DNA from: Verpa conica
Taxonomy: Eukaryota > Ascomycota > Pezizomycetes > Pezizales > Morchellaceae
NCBI GenBank assembly: GCA_033030425.1
Contig: JAUFSD010000003.1
Location: 3,224,001-3,288,000, forward strand
Direction of reading: 5' to 3'
DNA: 64,000 bases
Of the stretch, positions 21,847-34,393 are shown in pieces. The translations under genes and the position numbers were made by a program. How positions within the stretch are numbered: position 1 is the stretch's first letter; each line of letters begins with the position of its first letter. The notes beneath the pieces are model-generated. The model had not been told where the DNA came from. It did no database searches and saw only the letters and a program-made list of their open reading frames with translations.

Positions 21847-24800
21847 ATAAGGTATGGGCAATTTCAAATTATGTGAATGATGTACTGGTGTGATATCTGT
21901 AACATTTGGTAATTTACCGAGATTTTTGTATTTTATATATCCATATTGTGTATGTATTTGATTATTTCTTTCTTCAGTATATAAAAGCGATCATCAAACA
22001 TATCTTTAGACTAGAAGTAAAATCCTAACAGATAATCGGGAGACACCTGAGACGGGGTGGAGAACTTGAGTAATATGTGATCATAATCAATTGAGTAAAG
22101 AAACTACATGTAGATCCGACCATACAAGACATGACACCACGGGCCCACATTTAGCCGTGGCATAGCACGATTTTCAGGGCCGTCTTTCCACTAAGCGAAA
22201 TTATAAACCCCACAAATCAGAAAGTGATCACTGTCAGCCCCACGACAATCCAATGCTATTGCTATAACTACCGCTATCCTCAACGGCATCGCATGGCCGA
22301 GAATATCTCCACTAAGTAGGATCACAGCAATCCTAAACCCTGTCTGCACCGTAGCGATAAATTCAGTACAGCACGAAGAAGCTTGTCCCTGTGGGCCGTT
22401 AAGATAACGGTATCAACACCGGTATCAACACCGATGGACCCTCCAGAGATTCCTGAGGTGAGGATGGAGATGTGGAATTGGTAATTCACTATAGTAAGTA
22501 GATATGTCCCTAATTGCCTCCTTAATTTTGTCTCTGCTCGTTTTCAGAATCTGCTCCAGACTTTTTTGTTGAATTGCTCTAACTGGAGTTTGCAAAGGCG
22601 GGTCTAGCGCGTTGGAGGATGGTGATGAGTTTATGCTCATCCGACTGAGAGGCCGGAACGACCCAAGATAAGGCTACCTTGTATCAAAGATACGCATCCT
22701 ATGATAAACCACCACTAAACCAGAAAAGCCGTTGCTCCTCGGCTGATGAAGTCCCATCACAGTGCCCGAATTGCCATGAGTACCGAATAGTCACCGAAAC
22801 CTAGAAACATGAACCTGTGAGTGGAACTACTCAAACCTATGAGCGATTGTCCAATGGAGGTACAATGGCCCTCCCGATCTCCCCGTGGTCTATTATGGCT
22901 TAAGAGATAAAAACTACACGAATTCCAGAATAAAATCTACATTCGCTTGGAGTCAGTATTGCAGTGCCGGATATTCTTAGTTCAGATCCTTGTTCCTAGG
23001 ATACGGCTTGAACTCCCCTTCCCCCCCCTCTACCACCGTTGCTTAGACGTTCCTCTAGGTGAAAAAGGTCATTCATTGATTCCGCTTTCCGGTATAAAGC
23101 AAATCCCCGGTCTCGCCCCAGTGATCTTCTTAGAGGCTCCCGGCAGCTAGAGAAAAGATACGCTCTGGTCACCCACTCTCTGTAGAAGGGGTTAGGCTGC
23201 AAGTCGAACTATTAAAACCGACCGGCAGGAGGGTCCCTTTTGTTATCGCCCAGAACATCGATAGATCGCTTCCATTTAGGCTCGGCTGCCCTTAAACAGT
23301 AGACTACTGAGAGAAGATGGAAATCAGTGGCATTAACTGCAAACCATTAGAGTCTCAGAGATAAATGCTGCTACCATCAGTCGAAGCCATTACCAAACCT
23401 TACACAATCCGTCCTCTGATGATTGAGACTATTGCTTGTAAGGTCCAAGTCAGAAGATTGGTCATGATAAAAAAGCAGGCAATCGATCCAGCATCTTGCA
23501 TCCAGATCCGAGGTCTGTCCGAAGTTATCCCCGGTCCAAAAGCAGCAACAGAATTTCAGACAGGAACTCCCTTTAGCCCATTCATGTTAGACTAGAAAAG
23601 GGTACTGATGAAGTTTGATTTTGATGCGGGGTCGGCTAATTTGTTGAAAAGCGAGGTTTGGCAAGACAATATGTCGTGTGCCATGACTGGTTCTTTTAAA
23701 TAACGGAAGATGTTGTTCCGGAAGAACTTGCTCCAGCATCTGCGTCCGCGTCGTACAATAGGCGCAGGGCCAAGAGGCAACTCTGTCCAGAATCGTATTT
23801 TGAACCTTCATCAGACGCTTACGCCGAGTACAATATCAACGAGACATTTGTCAAAAGATCCTTATTCTCGAATGGACGAAATGCCTAACTCTCACGGAAC
23901 TAAACATGCCTCAGGACGGGACAAGTGAATTCAGACCTAAAGTTATGTCTGTACGGCCCGCTGTTGGGACGTGCGGTGATCTGCGCCTAATAGCCCAGCG
24001 CGTATTTGGCCGCCTACATAGTTGTCCGAACGGCCGCCCGCTCCAACTAGTGCAACAAAAATACACTCCCCGCACGGCCGCGCGTCATGACCAACCACCC
24101 TAAAAATATCTGCAACTCGGCCATGTACCACTCAGGACGACAGCGACCCGCCCGCATACCTCAAGAAAAAAATAGTCACGAATCATAGCATAATCTAAGG
24201 ATCGGAATTTGTGCACACTTTGCGGCGGGAGATGCTCTCGTGGCACCCCCGCTTGCGTAGAGAAATCGTATGTCTCACGGCTATACAAACCCGGCCATAG
24301 GTTCCTTATCCGAGTGCCCGCCTATGGGTACGGTGCCAAAATAAACCTCCCACAGAGATCTCAAAATAAAATAAAAAGCAAAAAGAATACTTTAGGCGTC
24401 CCTTCAGGAAACGTTGTTTACTGTCAAGTATGATGACGAGTGACAGCGCATGAGTTCGCTGCGATCTACAAGATCAACATGTCTTTCAAGTCTTTCTGAT
24501 GCCCATCGGGGGTGGGTCCTTCACCAAAAATTACATGTAAGAAAAACCGTTATTTTCCGACTTCAAATGCAATCTGCATTATTTTACCAACTTGGAGAAC
24601 TTGTTGAATGCAATAAGCATCGCTTTGACCGCTCGGAGATCCCGGAGATGATAGAGATTATCCTTAGAAATGTCAAAACTACTGTCTCAGATCAAGTCCA
24701 TAGCCAATCACTCGGTGGTAATATTATCGCGAATGTACGGGTATGGCGGGGTATGGTGGTTGCCCCGCGACCGGAAGTCGGCCGCGTCTGCGGCGAATCA

Positions 24801-25665
24801 AATCCCCAGGATGCTCCTAAATATGGGATATGCCAGCAATCTCGGCCGGTCAGTAGTGTGTAACCAGGTCACCTCCATATCGTGTGTTGGCTTGGACACT
24901 GTAGTTATCCATTCAATTATTGCCGACGCCCGCCTGTCTTCATCAATTGTGCAGATTCACCCCCGACGCCGGGGGAGATGAGAATCGCTGACTCGAGTCT
25001 GCGATCTGAAGTTGGGACTTTAGACTTAACGTCTAATATCATGCCAGCGTTTTGTTTGACTAACGGGAACTGTAACGCCACGAGTAAAGTGAAGAAACAC
25101 AAAGTACAAACTACTGAAACCCCCACACTCGCTCAAACATGGGGAAAAGAGAGGGTGTGCGGGAGCATCCCAGCATACGCAATGCTCTGGGGAACGTAGA
25201 GTCGGTGATGCAATGGAGCTGTGCTGTCTGCGCAGGAATGCTTCTTCGAGTTCCCAAATCGCAAGCGGCCCTGTGTTCCCAAATATCACCCAATTGCGCG
25301 CAAAGTGAACTGAGTCCAGCAGCCCCCGACCACGTCGGTTGCAGCAGAGCGCTACCCCGCCCGGCAAGAGAATCGATTTTGGGCGATTGGTCTGGTGTGC
25401 CGCGAAAACCTGCTTTCCCCTTTGCCCGAAGACCAACAGAATAAATTAAAAGCATAGGCGCAGGTGATCTATCGCATCAGTAAATAGTCCTGATTGGACT
25501 CGCTTGACGTCCAATCAAGGCTCATTTTTTGAGCCTCATGATGTCGCACCTTTGATAAAGCCCGAGGGCTTCTGAAGAAACAGAAACAGTAGTCCGCTAA
25601 ACCATAGTTTTTCAATATCCCCAAAATCATTTTCCAATAACACCTAACGCAATCCAAAGTTCAAT
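21847..25665. other. 3.8 kb gene-poor block with less AT-rich inner part
   Basis: No supportable gene. From about 23600 to 25450 the base composition is visibly richer in G, C and CpG than the flanks, and many open frames of 60-140 codons overlap on both strands, none with a recognisable domain or a spliceable continuation. It could be a decayed insertion or an unrecognised non-coding locus. The last 180 bases hold the CCAAT palindrome listed separately. Confidence 0.4.
25491..25536. promoter_or_regulatory. paired inverted CCAATCA boxes plus adjacent hairpin
   Basis: TGATTGGAC at 25491-25499 is the exact reverse complement of GTCCAATCA at 25509-25517, giving two inverted CCAATCA boxes nine bases apart. 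CCAATCA is the classical binding sequence of the fungal CCAAT-binding (HAP) complex. Directly after comes a second perfect stem, AGGCTCA (25518-25524) and TGAGCCT (25530-25536), around five T. The block lies about 130-175 bases before the ATG of the zinc-finger-like gene, a promoter position. Binding is inferred. Confidence 0.5.
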
Positions 25666-26681
25666 ATGACCCACGCTCCAGAAGAACCACGAACGAGACG
25701 AAGCTCGGATGCCTCAGTGTACTCTGATACCTCTCAATTCTCATGTGAGTATAAATCATCCCTAACCCTGAAGAGGGTAGCTTCAGTATTGGTAAAAACT
25801 CTCCATAAAGGTTTCTTTGCTGAACATATCCTGCGACAGGGAAACATATGATTCAACCCGAGCATAGATACTGCGAGAATGGGTTGGCGACATATCTGGA
25901 GGACGTGAACGGAGCCGCGTCTCGATTAATGTCCTTGAATATCGGGAGCGACGAAATTCCACCTATTGATGCTCAAGGAGGGCTGTTAAAGCAACGAGGA
26001 CGATATCTTTCTTCACCAGTGCCCGGCCTAGCTACCAGCGAGATTTCTTCCATGACTAGCTCGAGCATCACGTCCATGTTGCCCAACCAAATGTACAGCC
26101 TCGATCAAGACTCCAGCGGGGCTCTGTACACGAGGATCCAGGGCGGCCCTGTAGTGGTAAACACTAGCTCCCCAAAAGACGGATATTATCAGTGTCTTTT
26201 TGCATTCAGTGGCTGTCAAGCACAATGCACAATAGAGACTTGGGCAGAGCATGTCGAAACCCACTTGTCGTCTGTTGAACCACCAAAGTCCTGCCTGTGC
26301 CCGATATGCGGCGAGCTGTTTGAAACTGGGACTCCTGCCGTAACATGGAGCCGGTTTCTAGACCATTTCCCGAAACACAAATATTACGGACGTATCCATC
26401 CAGACGCAGAATTCCTCGAGTTTTGCCGAGAAAACAGTCTGATCTCAGATTTCACTCGGGAGAGGCTGGAACAAAACCCCCAGACCCAACGGATGTCGCA
26501 AGAACCAAACCAGTACCGTAACATGACGCCAAGGCGGTTTGCCGATGGGAGTCGGGGTGACTCCAGCATTGCTCGAGTGACCTACCCAAATTCGTGGGAG
26601 AAGACAACACCAGAGCAGCGCCCTAATAGACAGGATATTCTGATAAGCCGAAATCATCGCCATGGGAAATATAGAGCATAA
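25666..26681 (+). CDS. protein with degenerate C2H2-like zinc fingers
   Basis: Exons 25666-25744 and 25840-26681 give about 306 residues; the 95-base intron has a GTGAGT donor and GACAG acceptor. The first 150 residues are Ser-rich and probably disordered. From about residue 165, YQCLFAFSGCQAQC followed by W(A)EHVETHL forms a C2H2-like unit, and a second unit reads CLCPICGELFE with WSRFLDHFPKH. This two-finger arrangement with an aromatic residue before the His pair occurs in fungal proteins of unknown role. After it comes a charged, Gln/Arg/Asn-rich tail. It could be a DNA- or RNA-binding regulator, but no nuclear-localisation proof or target is visible. Confidence 0.7.
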
Positions 26682-28609
26682 TATGTATGGCTTTCTTGAT
26701 TCTGATAGCGGTGGGCTCTAAAAGTACTTCAGAGGTGCAACGGAAGTTGATCTTCATTTCATGCCGGGTTCATGGCGTTTGCTTTCGTCCTCTTCTCTTC
26801 TCTTGGATATTTTTCTCCGCTCCTATTCCGTTTGCTTTGGCTTTCTTCTATGCCGGAGCTTCGTATATTTTTATTCTTTTTATACTTGATCTTGATGACC
26901 CACTTAAGTTAGCATTCTTTCATAAGGATATGTAAAGTTTCTTGTACTGTACTTACCTTTCTTTATCCGATCTGGAAACAAATTCAACCCCTTAACCCTT
27001 GGCCGTGCGGAAAAAAGCTGTGTATTATTTCACCTAACTCGAGGGGCAAATGCGGTGTTATGTAGGAGTTCTACACAAGGCTCTTCGCACACGCCTTCGC
27101 ACAGCCTTCTGTTTGGACTGCTACCTAGTTTTCTATGCGCCAATACATGGCTATCCCTCATCTGATTTCATTAGCAGATTGGCCAGGCTTGCAACTGGAA
27201 TGGGTGTTTACATATCACGAGGGCTGTTGCCTGAGGCAGCTGGGCGACTCTGTTACCCCCTGTACGTTGCACAAACCAGCCGATCGTCGAGTCATACTTG
27301 AGAGATTCAACCTCCTAGGTCCTATCGGTCCAATGTTTCTAATCTACTAGATTTACCCCGAACCTAACCGGTTAATAAAACGAGAAACGAAAAACAAAAC
27401 CCTGCTGTCTAGATCCGCCACCAAGAGTACTTACGGGTCCTTATTCCGTGTGAACGTTATTTTTTTTTCCTTCCCTATTTTCTTTTTTCGCAATTCCTCC
27501 CTTTTTTTTCTTTTCTTTCACGCGGTTAGTCTTCTGCGCCTTGTTAGTAGTAAGGCGTGCAGATTATACTGTGGCTTAGTTCGAGATATGGTACATGTAC
27601 CTTATTACTGGTGATATGCGTAGTACAAGCTAGAGAGTTGTTGGTAAACACCCCCCCCCATCTAGATAACGTGCAAATAAGATTTTTACCGGTGACCTTT
27701 TTTTTTTTTTTTTTTTCTTGAATACCTCAACCGGTTAGTTACTTGGCCAATATTTATATATTATCGTGACTCAAATAGAATGAAATATAATACAGCTCAT
27801 CTTGCAAGGTGGGCGTTCGTTTATCCAGGGCTCACAATAACCTTGACACATAATCTGCAAACTGCAACACCAGGGGGAACCCCCCATCACGATGGCGTGA
27901 ACAACGCTAAATATTATTCACTCATAATATAGTATGTAGTATAGAGGTAGTTTCGCCCCCCCCCCCTAATTACTTAACCACACGCATATACAGACTTTGA
28001 TGTCGACTACGCCTGAGTGAAAATAAAAAAGAACTAGTAAAGGCTTGGAGTGGTGTTGTAAAGTGATCGGCATATCACTTTCTTTCTTTCTTTTTCTTTT
28101 TTTTTTTTTTTTGCCCAAAGATTCTGTGGTTGGAAAAAGAATCTACAATGACATAATGAGGCGCTGGTTTTTTTTTTTTTTCTGGGCTAGGGTTACTTGT
28201 GGTCTAATAGGAAGGGGGGGGGCAAAGTTAGCACCTAACTCCTTGGACCTTCTAAAAAATCAATTAGGGTGCAAGAGAGGGGCGATATTTGGCCACTCAG
28301 GGCGGTTTTTATATCGCCCCACTAATTAGCGTGCTATGAAATAAAAAAAAAGCACATCTTGATCGTGCAGTATAATATTCTTATCGGTCTAGCCTAATAT
28401 TATATAGCATGGAATAAGGAGACGAGTAAGAAACCGTGACGCAGCAGAGGAACGGTCGAACGGAAGTAATTGCCAATCAATTGATGTGACTATATACAAG
28501 CTGGTATATTGGATACAAAGCGAAGTACACTTTTCTAGTTTCCTCTACACCCCTCAACTTAAGAGTGAACGCCAAAAAAGAAAGCATAGCAGAAAAACAA
28601 TAGAGTCTA
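26682..28609. other. gene-poor spacer with poly-T tracts and a hairpin
   Basis: About 1.9 kb between convergent genes. It contains several poly-T tracts (about 27470-27500, 27698-27717, 28090-28112, 28168-28182), C-runs and a 10-base inverted repeat at 28279-28320. Open frames of 70-95 codons here are not credible genes. Confidence 0.5.
28279..28320. repeat. perfect 10-base inverted repeat
   Basis: GGGGCGATAT at 28279-28288 and ATATCGCCCC at 28311-28320, separated by 22 bases. Flanking CAATTAG and CTAATTA are also nearly inverted, so the structure may be a small foldback of about 70 bases. Confidence 0.55.
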
Positions 28610-30836
28610 CTATTTTGGTAGTTTCGCCTTAACCCATCCTTCTAATCCACCCTGTACAAACACTTCCTGCACATTCGGTGGCAGCTCTCCCACTTTTTGA
28701 CTCCACTCCTCTCCTGTCTCTCCTTCTTTGACTACCACTGTACTCTTCTTCACATCCCATGTGAATGTCCAGCCTGTTCTCCTGGTCGCCACCTTGTCTC
28801 CGCCAAATGTAGACCTTAGTCTTTCAATGAGCTTCGGCACTTCCACGGTCATCAAGGCATTGTTGATCGAGTTCCGCATAAAGATGTTTCCAAAGCTCCC
28901 AGCAACCACAAGTGGGATATCACGAGCAAGAATAGCGGTTGCAGCTTGTTCTCTACTGCTCCCAGTACCGAAATTAAAGCCGCTGACAAGGACGTCGCCA
29001 GCCTTGGTTAGGGAACCAAAGGATACGTCATAGTTCTCCATACAGACTTCGGCCATCTTTTCGCGGGGTACGTTGTCTTGATAGGTATATTTTCCGGGAT
29101 AGATTCCATCAGTGTTGATGTTGTCAGCGTCACAGAAGACAATTTCACCAGTGATGCTAGAAGGAAAGCCAGCAAGAATCTCAGTTTCCGACTCTGCTAC
29201 AGCGGTGGGAGTAGACACCGGAGGTTCTGTTGGGGTAGAGTCTTGCTTTCTTGAGACCACACCAGCCGAACCACCATAATACCCAGGACCGGAAATGAAT
29301 CCTTTCATTGCGCTCGCAGCTACAACCTCCGGGGATGCAAGGTATGCTAATGCCTCCCGAGACCCCATCCTGCCTTTGAAATTACGGTTTGTTGCCGAGA
29401 TACCGACTTCGCCGTCCTTCAAAAGCCCAGTTCCCAACCCGATACAAGGGCCACATCCAGCCGGGAGTGGCTTTGCTCCTGCATTGATGAGCGCATCCCA
29501 GTCGCCGGCTTTCGTGGCAGCTTCTTGCTCGAGGGTGGATGCAGCGGCGATGTAGAATTCAACACCGTCGGCAATCTTCACGTTCGGCTGTGATTTAAAG
29601 ACAGATGCTGCGGCGGCGATGTCGGAGGCGCGGGAGTTTGTGCATGAGACAAGATAGGCCTTTTGAATTCCAATCTTCTTCTGCTCGAGTTCAGCGAGGG
29701 GTGTGGCGACCTTGACGGAGTTAGGACCAGCGACGTATGGTGAGAGGGTAGATAGATCTAAAGAGAGGGTCTTTGCGTATGAGGCCTCTGGGTGTGCGGA
29801 TAGTTTACGAAGTGTGAATAGCTCGTTGATCTTTTCTTTGGTGAGCCTTGGGTGGACGCCCCCCTTGAGTCTATTCTCGTGCTCTTCGGCCTTCTGAACC
29901 ATCCAGGCCTTCAGCACACTGTCCATTGGGAATAGCCCGCTCAATGCCCCCCATTCCGTAGTCATATTTGCAATTGCCAGCCGGTCATCGATCTTCAAAG
30001 ACCCAAGCGTCTCTTCAGAGCCTGTAAACTCGATAGCATGATTGAGGACCTCATCGTTATTGAAAAGCCCACACAGCGCAACAATCACGTCCTTCCCAGT
30101 CACTCCCCTTGGCAAGACACCTCCAAAGCGTATACGTGCAACCGGTGGGATCTGCCACCACGTCTGGCCAGTTGCCCAGATGGATGCAGCATCTGTCCTG
30201 ACAATCGGTGTTCCCAGACATGAGACCCCGCCGTACATGTTACTGTGGGAATCACTCGCAACCGTGAGGGTTCCCGGCCAAGCATACCCTTCCTCGGTCA
30301 TGATCTGGTGCCCAATGCCCCTCCCCGCAGGGTAAAAGTCCACACCTTGCTTGTTCGCCAACTCCTCGATATTACGGTACTTTCTCAAGTTTGTCTCGGA
30401 GTCGTTCTGGACATCGTGGTCGAGGGTCATGACGACCTGTCTGTTGTTGTGGATTTGGGTCGCACCGATAGAAAAGAACTTTTGAGCGACGGGCCATGAG
30501 TTATCGTGGGTCATGCAGTGGTGAGGTCTGATGGAGACATAATCGCCTGAATGAACGGCCTTTCCGGCCGGGAGCCCGACTGCATACTGTTGAACGATTT
30601 TCTCGGTCAGGTTCTGCACCGGGGCTGGGGGGTTTGACGATGTTGCGAGAGAGCGGACGATGTGGAAAGAAGTTGGAGGCTGGAAGTAGGATGGGAGTCG
30701 TGGGGGGAAGACGCGGCCCCGGGTATTGGGGGGCAAGCAGAGCCTGGAGGGGAGGCGTAGCTGCAGATATACAAGGCACAATCAGGTTACGAATGTCAAT
30801 TGAGCAGAAATGGAAGATAGAACTCACGAGACGCAT
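28610..30836 (-). CDS. LYS4: homoaconitase, mitochondrial
   Basis: Converts homocitrate to homoisocitrate through homoaconitate in the alpha-aminoadipate pathway of lysine synthesis, in the mitochondrial matrix. Exons in transcript order: 30836-30828 (Met-Arg-Leu only) and 30760-28610, about 719 residues. The start was chosen because ATG-CGT-CTC is followed by GTGAGT and the main exon has no in-frame ATG near its 5' end. The first 50 residues are Arg- and Ser-rich without acids, as in a mitochondrial transit peptide. The aconitase fold is clear: [46 protein letters not shown], and the iron-sulfur cysteines in [11 protein letters not shown] and [11 protein letters not shown]. The swivel domain has [16 protein letters not shown]. 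Length and motifs match fungal homoaconitase rather than aconitase or isopropylmalate isomerase. Confidence 0.93.
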
Positions 30837-31621
30837 TGGATAGATGGGATATCTCCTTCTTCTATCAATTGGGGCAGGAGTATTGAGGGGCCAGTAATCC
30901 CACGGTGAAGAATTATCGCGGGGCACTGCCAAGAATCCGGGGGTTGGCTTTCCAATCAGCGCTCGCACATTAGCAAGAGATTTCACAGCTTAAAGCCAAT
31001 GGGATGCATATCGGGCCCTTTTGATCGAGTGAGAAGTTATGAGCGCAGGATATGTCCGAATAAATGAATTAATCACAAGTACATGGCCGAACATGTCTGT
31101 TACAGCGGACTATTGCATTGGGCCATATACTATCAGGTGGGGATTATACCCTAGGACGAAGGCCCCGAGGATGCATGTATTTATGATCAATTTACCCATT
31201 CGTTCCCCAGATGCAATAGCATAGTGGTGTCTTAAAGTTGGAGCAAAAGTCTCGGTGATGACTGAGTATTACTATCTGGCACTTGGAAGCCATGGCGCTT
31301 TGAGTGTGACAGCATTTTAAGTACACTTACATCCTGGACAGGTCCTGTTTGGTTTTTCTCTCTTGTGGAATAGCAAAGATCAAGTTGCAACATGGCCTTA
31401 ATACGGTCTTTATAACTACCCAAAGCCTCCGCCCTGGCTGTAAATAAGTGATTTTATAAAAGTTATTTTCCTATCGCGCCAAGTACTATAACAAGTCATA
31501 ACAGACACCTGCTGTATTCATTATCCGAAAACAAAACTATGAATCATTTTGTATTTTGTATGATTGCAGCTCTGGAGATACTCTTGCGATCTGAAAAACG
31601 TTGCCCGTGGAGGGAATCTTA
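30837..31621. other. intergenic spacer
   Basis: About 785 bases between the LYS4 start and the 3' end of the methyltransferase gene (both on the minus strand). It should hold the LYS4 promoter. An open frame overlapping the LYS4 start (30501-30986) is in another frame and is rejected. Confidence 0.5.
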
Positions 31622-33287
31622 TCAGGATTTACCAAGTGGCTTCTGCGCGTAATAAAGATGGCTATCCCGACAACTATAAGCCCGAATTCCGGATTTAAGA
31701 AACAAAAAACAAGAAAATACTCACTGTAGCGAATATGAGTGGATTTTTCTATTTGTCGCGTCCCGCCTGGCACGCCTGATCATCTCCTCCGCTGATTCCA
31801 AGCTCATGCCCTTTTGCCTCGTCATCAATGCCAGTCCGTAGGCCTCAAAGGCGTTCTCGCTAGTAAGCATTAAATACGCCCCCATTTCCTTTTGCTTCGG
31901 GTCGGCTGGCCAGGTCCCAAAAGGGATCTTTGCATGCGAATGCTTCAAACCGATGAAACCTGCATTCGTGATAAGGTCGTCCAGATGGGCGGCGATACAA
32001 AACTCCCGACCTTTATCAGAGATTTAAAACCCTAACACTTAATTATCGATTGAGGGGAGTATAAACTTAGGAATAAATACCAGATATTGCTGCTGCCTCG
32101 TTCACTATATCGTAGTACTTCCATAAATAACAATCTTCTGGTAATGATCCATCATCACTGTACAGTCTGAACTCAAACTCTGCAATATCGACCCATCCGC
32201 CTGGTTTTGTTGCTCTAGACAAGATCAGCTCGTCTATGCTAGGCTAATAATAATAATAATAAAAAGGACACTCTACTTATAAGCCTCTTTAAGAAATTTA
32301 TCCCAATCCTTGATTCCCCCGCCCAAGTGTCGGATGTGAACGAGATCAAATACATCCTCTCCAAACGTCCACTCCATTTCCGCGTCATCGATCTGGAATT
32401 GCACATTCGGTGGCACCCTAGCACCCTATCAGACTTAGAATATATATTTCCTAAAGCGGATACCGAAGGATATCCATACCAGCTTGGCTGAATAGGGCTT
32501 AAATCGGTCCCAATAACCTCAGCTGAGGGATAGCGTCTATGGATACACCTATCAACACCTATAATAGGGAGAGCCTTAAAAATGTTATATCTCCAACTTA
32601 CTCTGCAGCATCAATCGCCCAGATGCCCGTTCCTGTCCCAACATCGAGAATTCTTTGCGGGTTGGGGGAAATTGGAGCTAGATGTAATTGATCATCGAGC
32701 ATGAGAAGATATATATGGTGGATTGTATCTAATCTACTCTGCTCTGGCTCATCGTTAGGAAATGAATATTTCCTACCAGAAAAAGAGAATCAGTCTATTA
32801 TGCCAAAAATAAAAGGTTTTTTTTTTTTTTGTTGTTTCCCCGAATAAAAGAAATTCTAACCCATCTTTATAAGCGTGATATCGGCGCCCATTCTCGTATC
32901 GATACCTAATAAAATCCGAAATCTCAGCTTTTCCCATCTACTTAAACCCCCCCCCCCCCCTCCAATGGTAAACCGTAACTCGTAAATAGAAGATCTGAGC
33001 GAATTATCCGAATATAGACCATCCCTTTCTTGTTTGTTAGTAAAATGTACTCAGAGAGGGGAAACTCTTTTTACTTATACTTCTTATTTACCTTACGTAA
33101 TGGGAGTCTCCGTCACTCCAATTATGGGCGACCTACCAAGGGGAAAGACAAAGCCTACATCAGCAGTTATCCACCAGGGTTCCTTGGACCCACTGACGAA
33201 TGACGGATCCACTTCAATGTCTGAAGGCTCGATATCATGGGGTGCTAGAATTGTTTGGGTGTGATCGCTGGCTGGGGCTGTTGACAT
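31622..33287 (-). CDS. LaeA-like class I SAM-dependent methyltransferase
   Basis: S-adenosylmethionine methyltransferase of the fungal LaeA/TAM-like group. Nine exons in transcript order: 33287-33194, 33028-32974, 32905-32861, 32772-32602, 32548-32480, 32417-32277, 32214-32081, 32010-31725 and 31673-31622, about 348 residues with all phases closing. Signs of the family: an acidic N-terminus, SLRSSIYELRYRYENGRRYH, motif I ILDVGTGTGIWAIDAAE, then PSAEVIGTDLSPIQPSWVPP, the FDLVHIRHLGG strand, and KPGGWVDIAEFEF. The end, HLYYAQKP, matches the usual closing YxxYGQKP-type motif. LaeA itself is a global regulator of secondary metabolism, but most fungi have many paralogues of unknown substrate, and no metabolite cluster is next to it here. 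Confidence 0.87.
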
Positions 33288-34212
33288 GGCTCACGAGGGG
33301 GGGAAGGGGATGAAGATTGACGGCGCAGGGCTTTAGAATTGGGCGATACAGTCTTGAAGGTACTGTAGGAAGGGTGAAAAGGCGATAGAGAGAGAGAGGG
33401 AATAGGGGCGGGGATGGAGCGCACTGATGTACTTCACGAGATTCATCTGTCGTGTGTGGAGAGGACTCGAGCTTTTACAGTGGCCCGGATCCATACTCCA
33501 TGGTATTACAATTCAAGAGCCGGCCAGTACTTGATATTGCATGGCTTCACAATATCCCCCCCGAAATGTTACAGCGGGAATTGAGGTGCGGCAAACGCCT
33601 TTTTCCCCCAGGATCTACAAAAGCCCATTCCATCATTAAACAGGCCGCCGACATATCCGCCGGAGTTTCCCTGCAGGGACCCATGCCCCCCCAGTAACCT
33701 GAGGCCGACGTCAAGAGCTCCCTTGCAACTCCAATTGGCTCAAAAGCCTCAGAGTGTGGATTATTCCGGAGGCCCTTTGGGTCTCGACATCAGACCTTCC
33801 TCCCCACCCCCCCACGCCAAGTATTGTTTTTTACCGAGTGGTTCAATCAGTTGGGGCTCGGAGTTGATCTAAGACTCCTTTTTTTCTCCTCCTCCTCCCC
33901 TGCCCCCCCTGTATTGACAGCAAACTGCTGCTAAGCCCTAACCTGAAGCAAGGGGGAGAGAGAGAGGCCTTGGCAAAGGCTCACTATATTGCAGTAAATA
34001 CATGGTCCAGGTTAAGGAATTAAACATCAAGCGGGGGGGGTCTTACGGGGTATGGGAAGTGAGGTTGACTACCCAGAAAGGCTTGTTTCACACCTTAAAT
34101 GAATCACAACTTCCGCCGAATGCTTATCCACAGATTGTACTATATTCTCGTACAATGTCTGATATAAATTGTATTGTTTCTTTTGTTTTTTGTTTTTTGT
34201 TTTTTTTAACGT

Positions 34213-34393
34213 GCGTATATATACAGCGAACGGTAAAAAAAAAAGATCAAGAAACGCGAGGCACGAGAATCAGCGTTCCTATTCGTTCTTTAGGTTTTTT
34301 TTTGGCAAAAGATTCTAGTAGTTGGATTGGTCACAATACCCTGGTAGCAGACCCTGGTTTCTCGATCTTTTTTACCGTACGCTGTATATATGC
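34213..34393. repeat. foldback element with about 40-base inverted arms
   Basis: The left arm 34213-34255 and the right arm 34357-34393 are near-exact reverse complements. Both contain TATATACAGCG, then ACGGT, an A-run, and GATC(A/G)AGAAAC, differing by two substitutions and the A-run length. The loop is about 100 bases. It looks like a MITE or a recombined inverted duplication; I see no clear target-site duplication. Confidence 0.6.

Noticed and set aside
24450..24863. Open frame of 137 codons in the CpG-rich gap
   Set aside because: Many equal frames overlap on both strands here and none has a known domain; treated as a compositional effect.
27050..27350. Overlapping open frames of 71-83 codons
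   Set aside because: Too short, no domain, lie in a simple-repeat-rich spacer.
30501..30986. 161-codon open frame overlapping the start of LYS4
   Set aside because: It runs in another frame of LYS4; only its MRL segment is used, as the tiny first exon.
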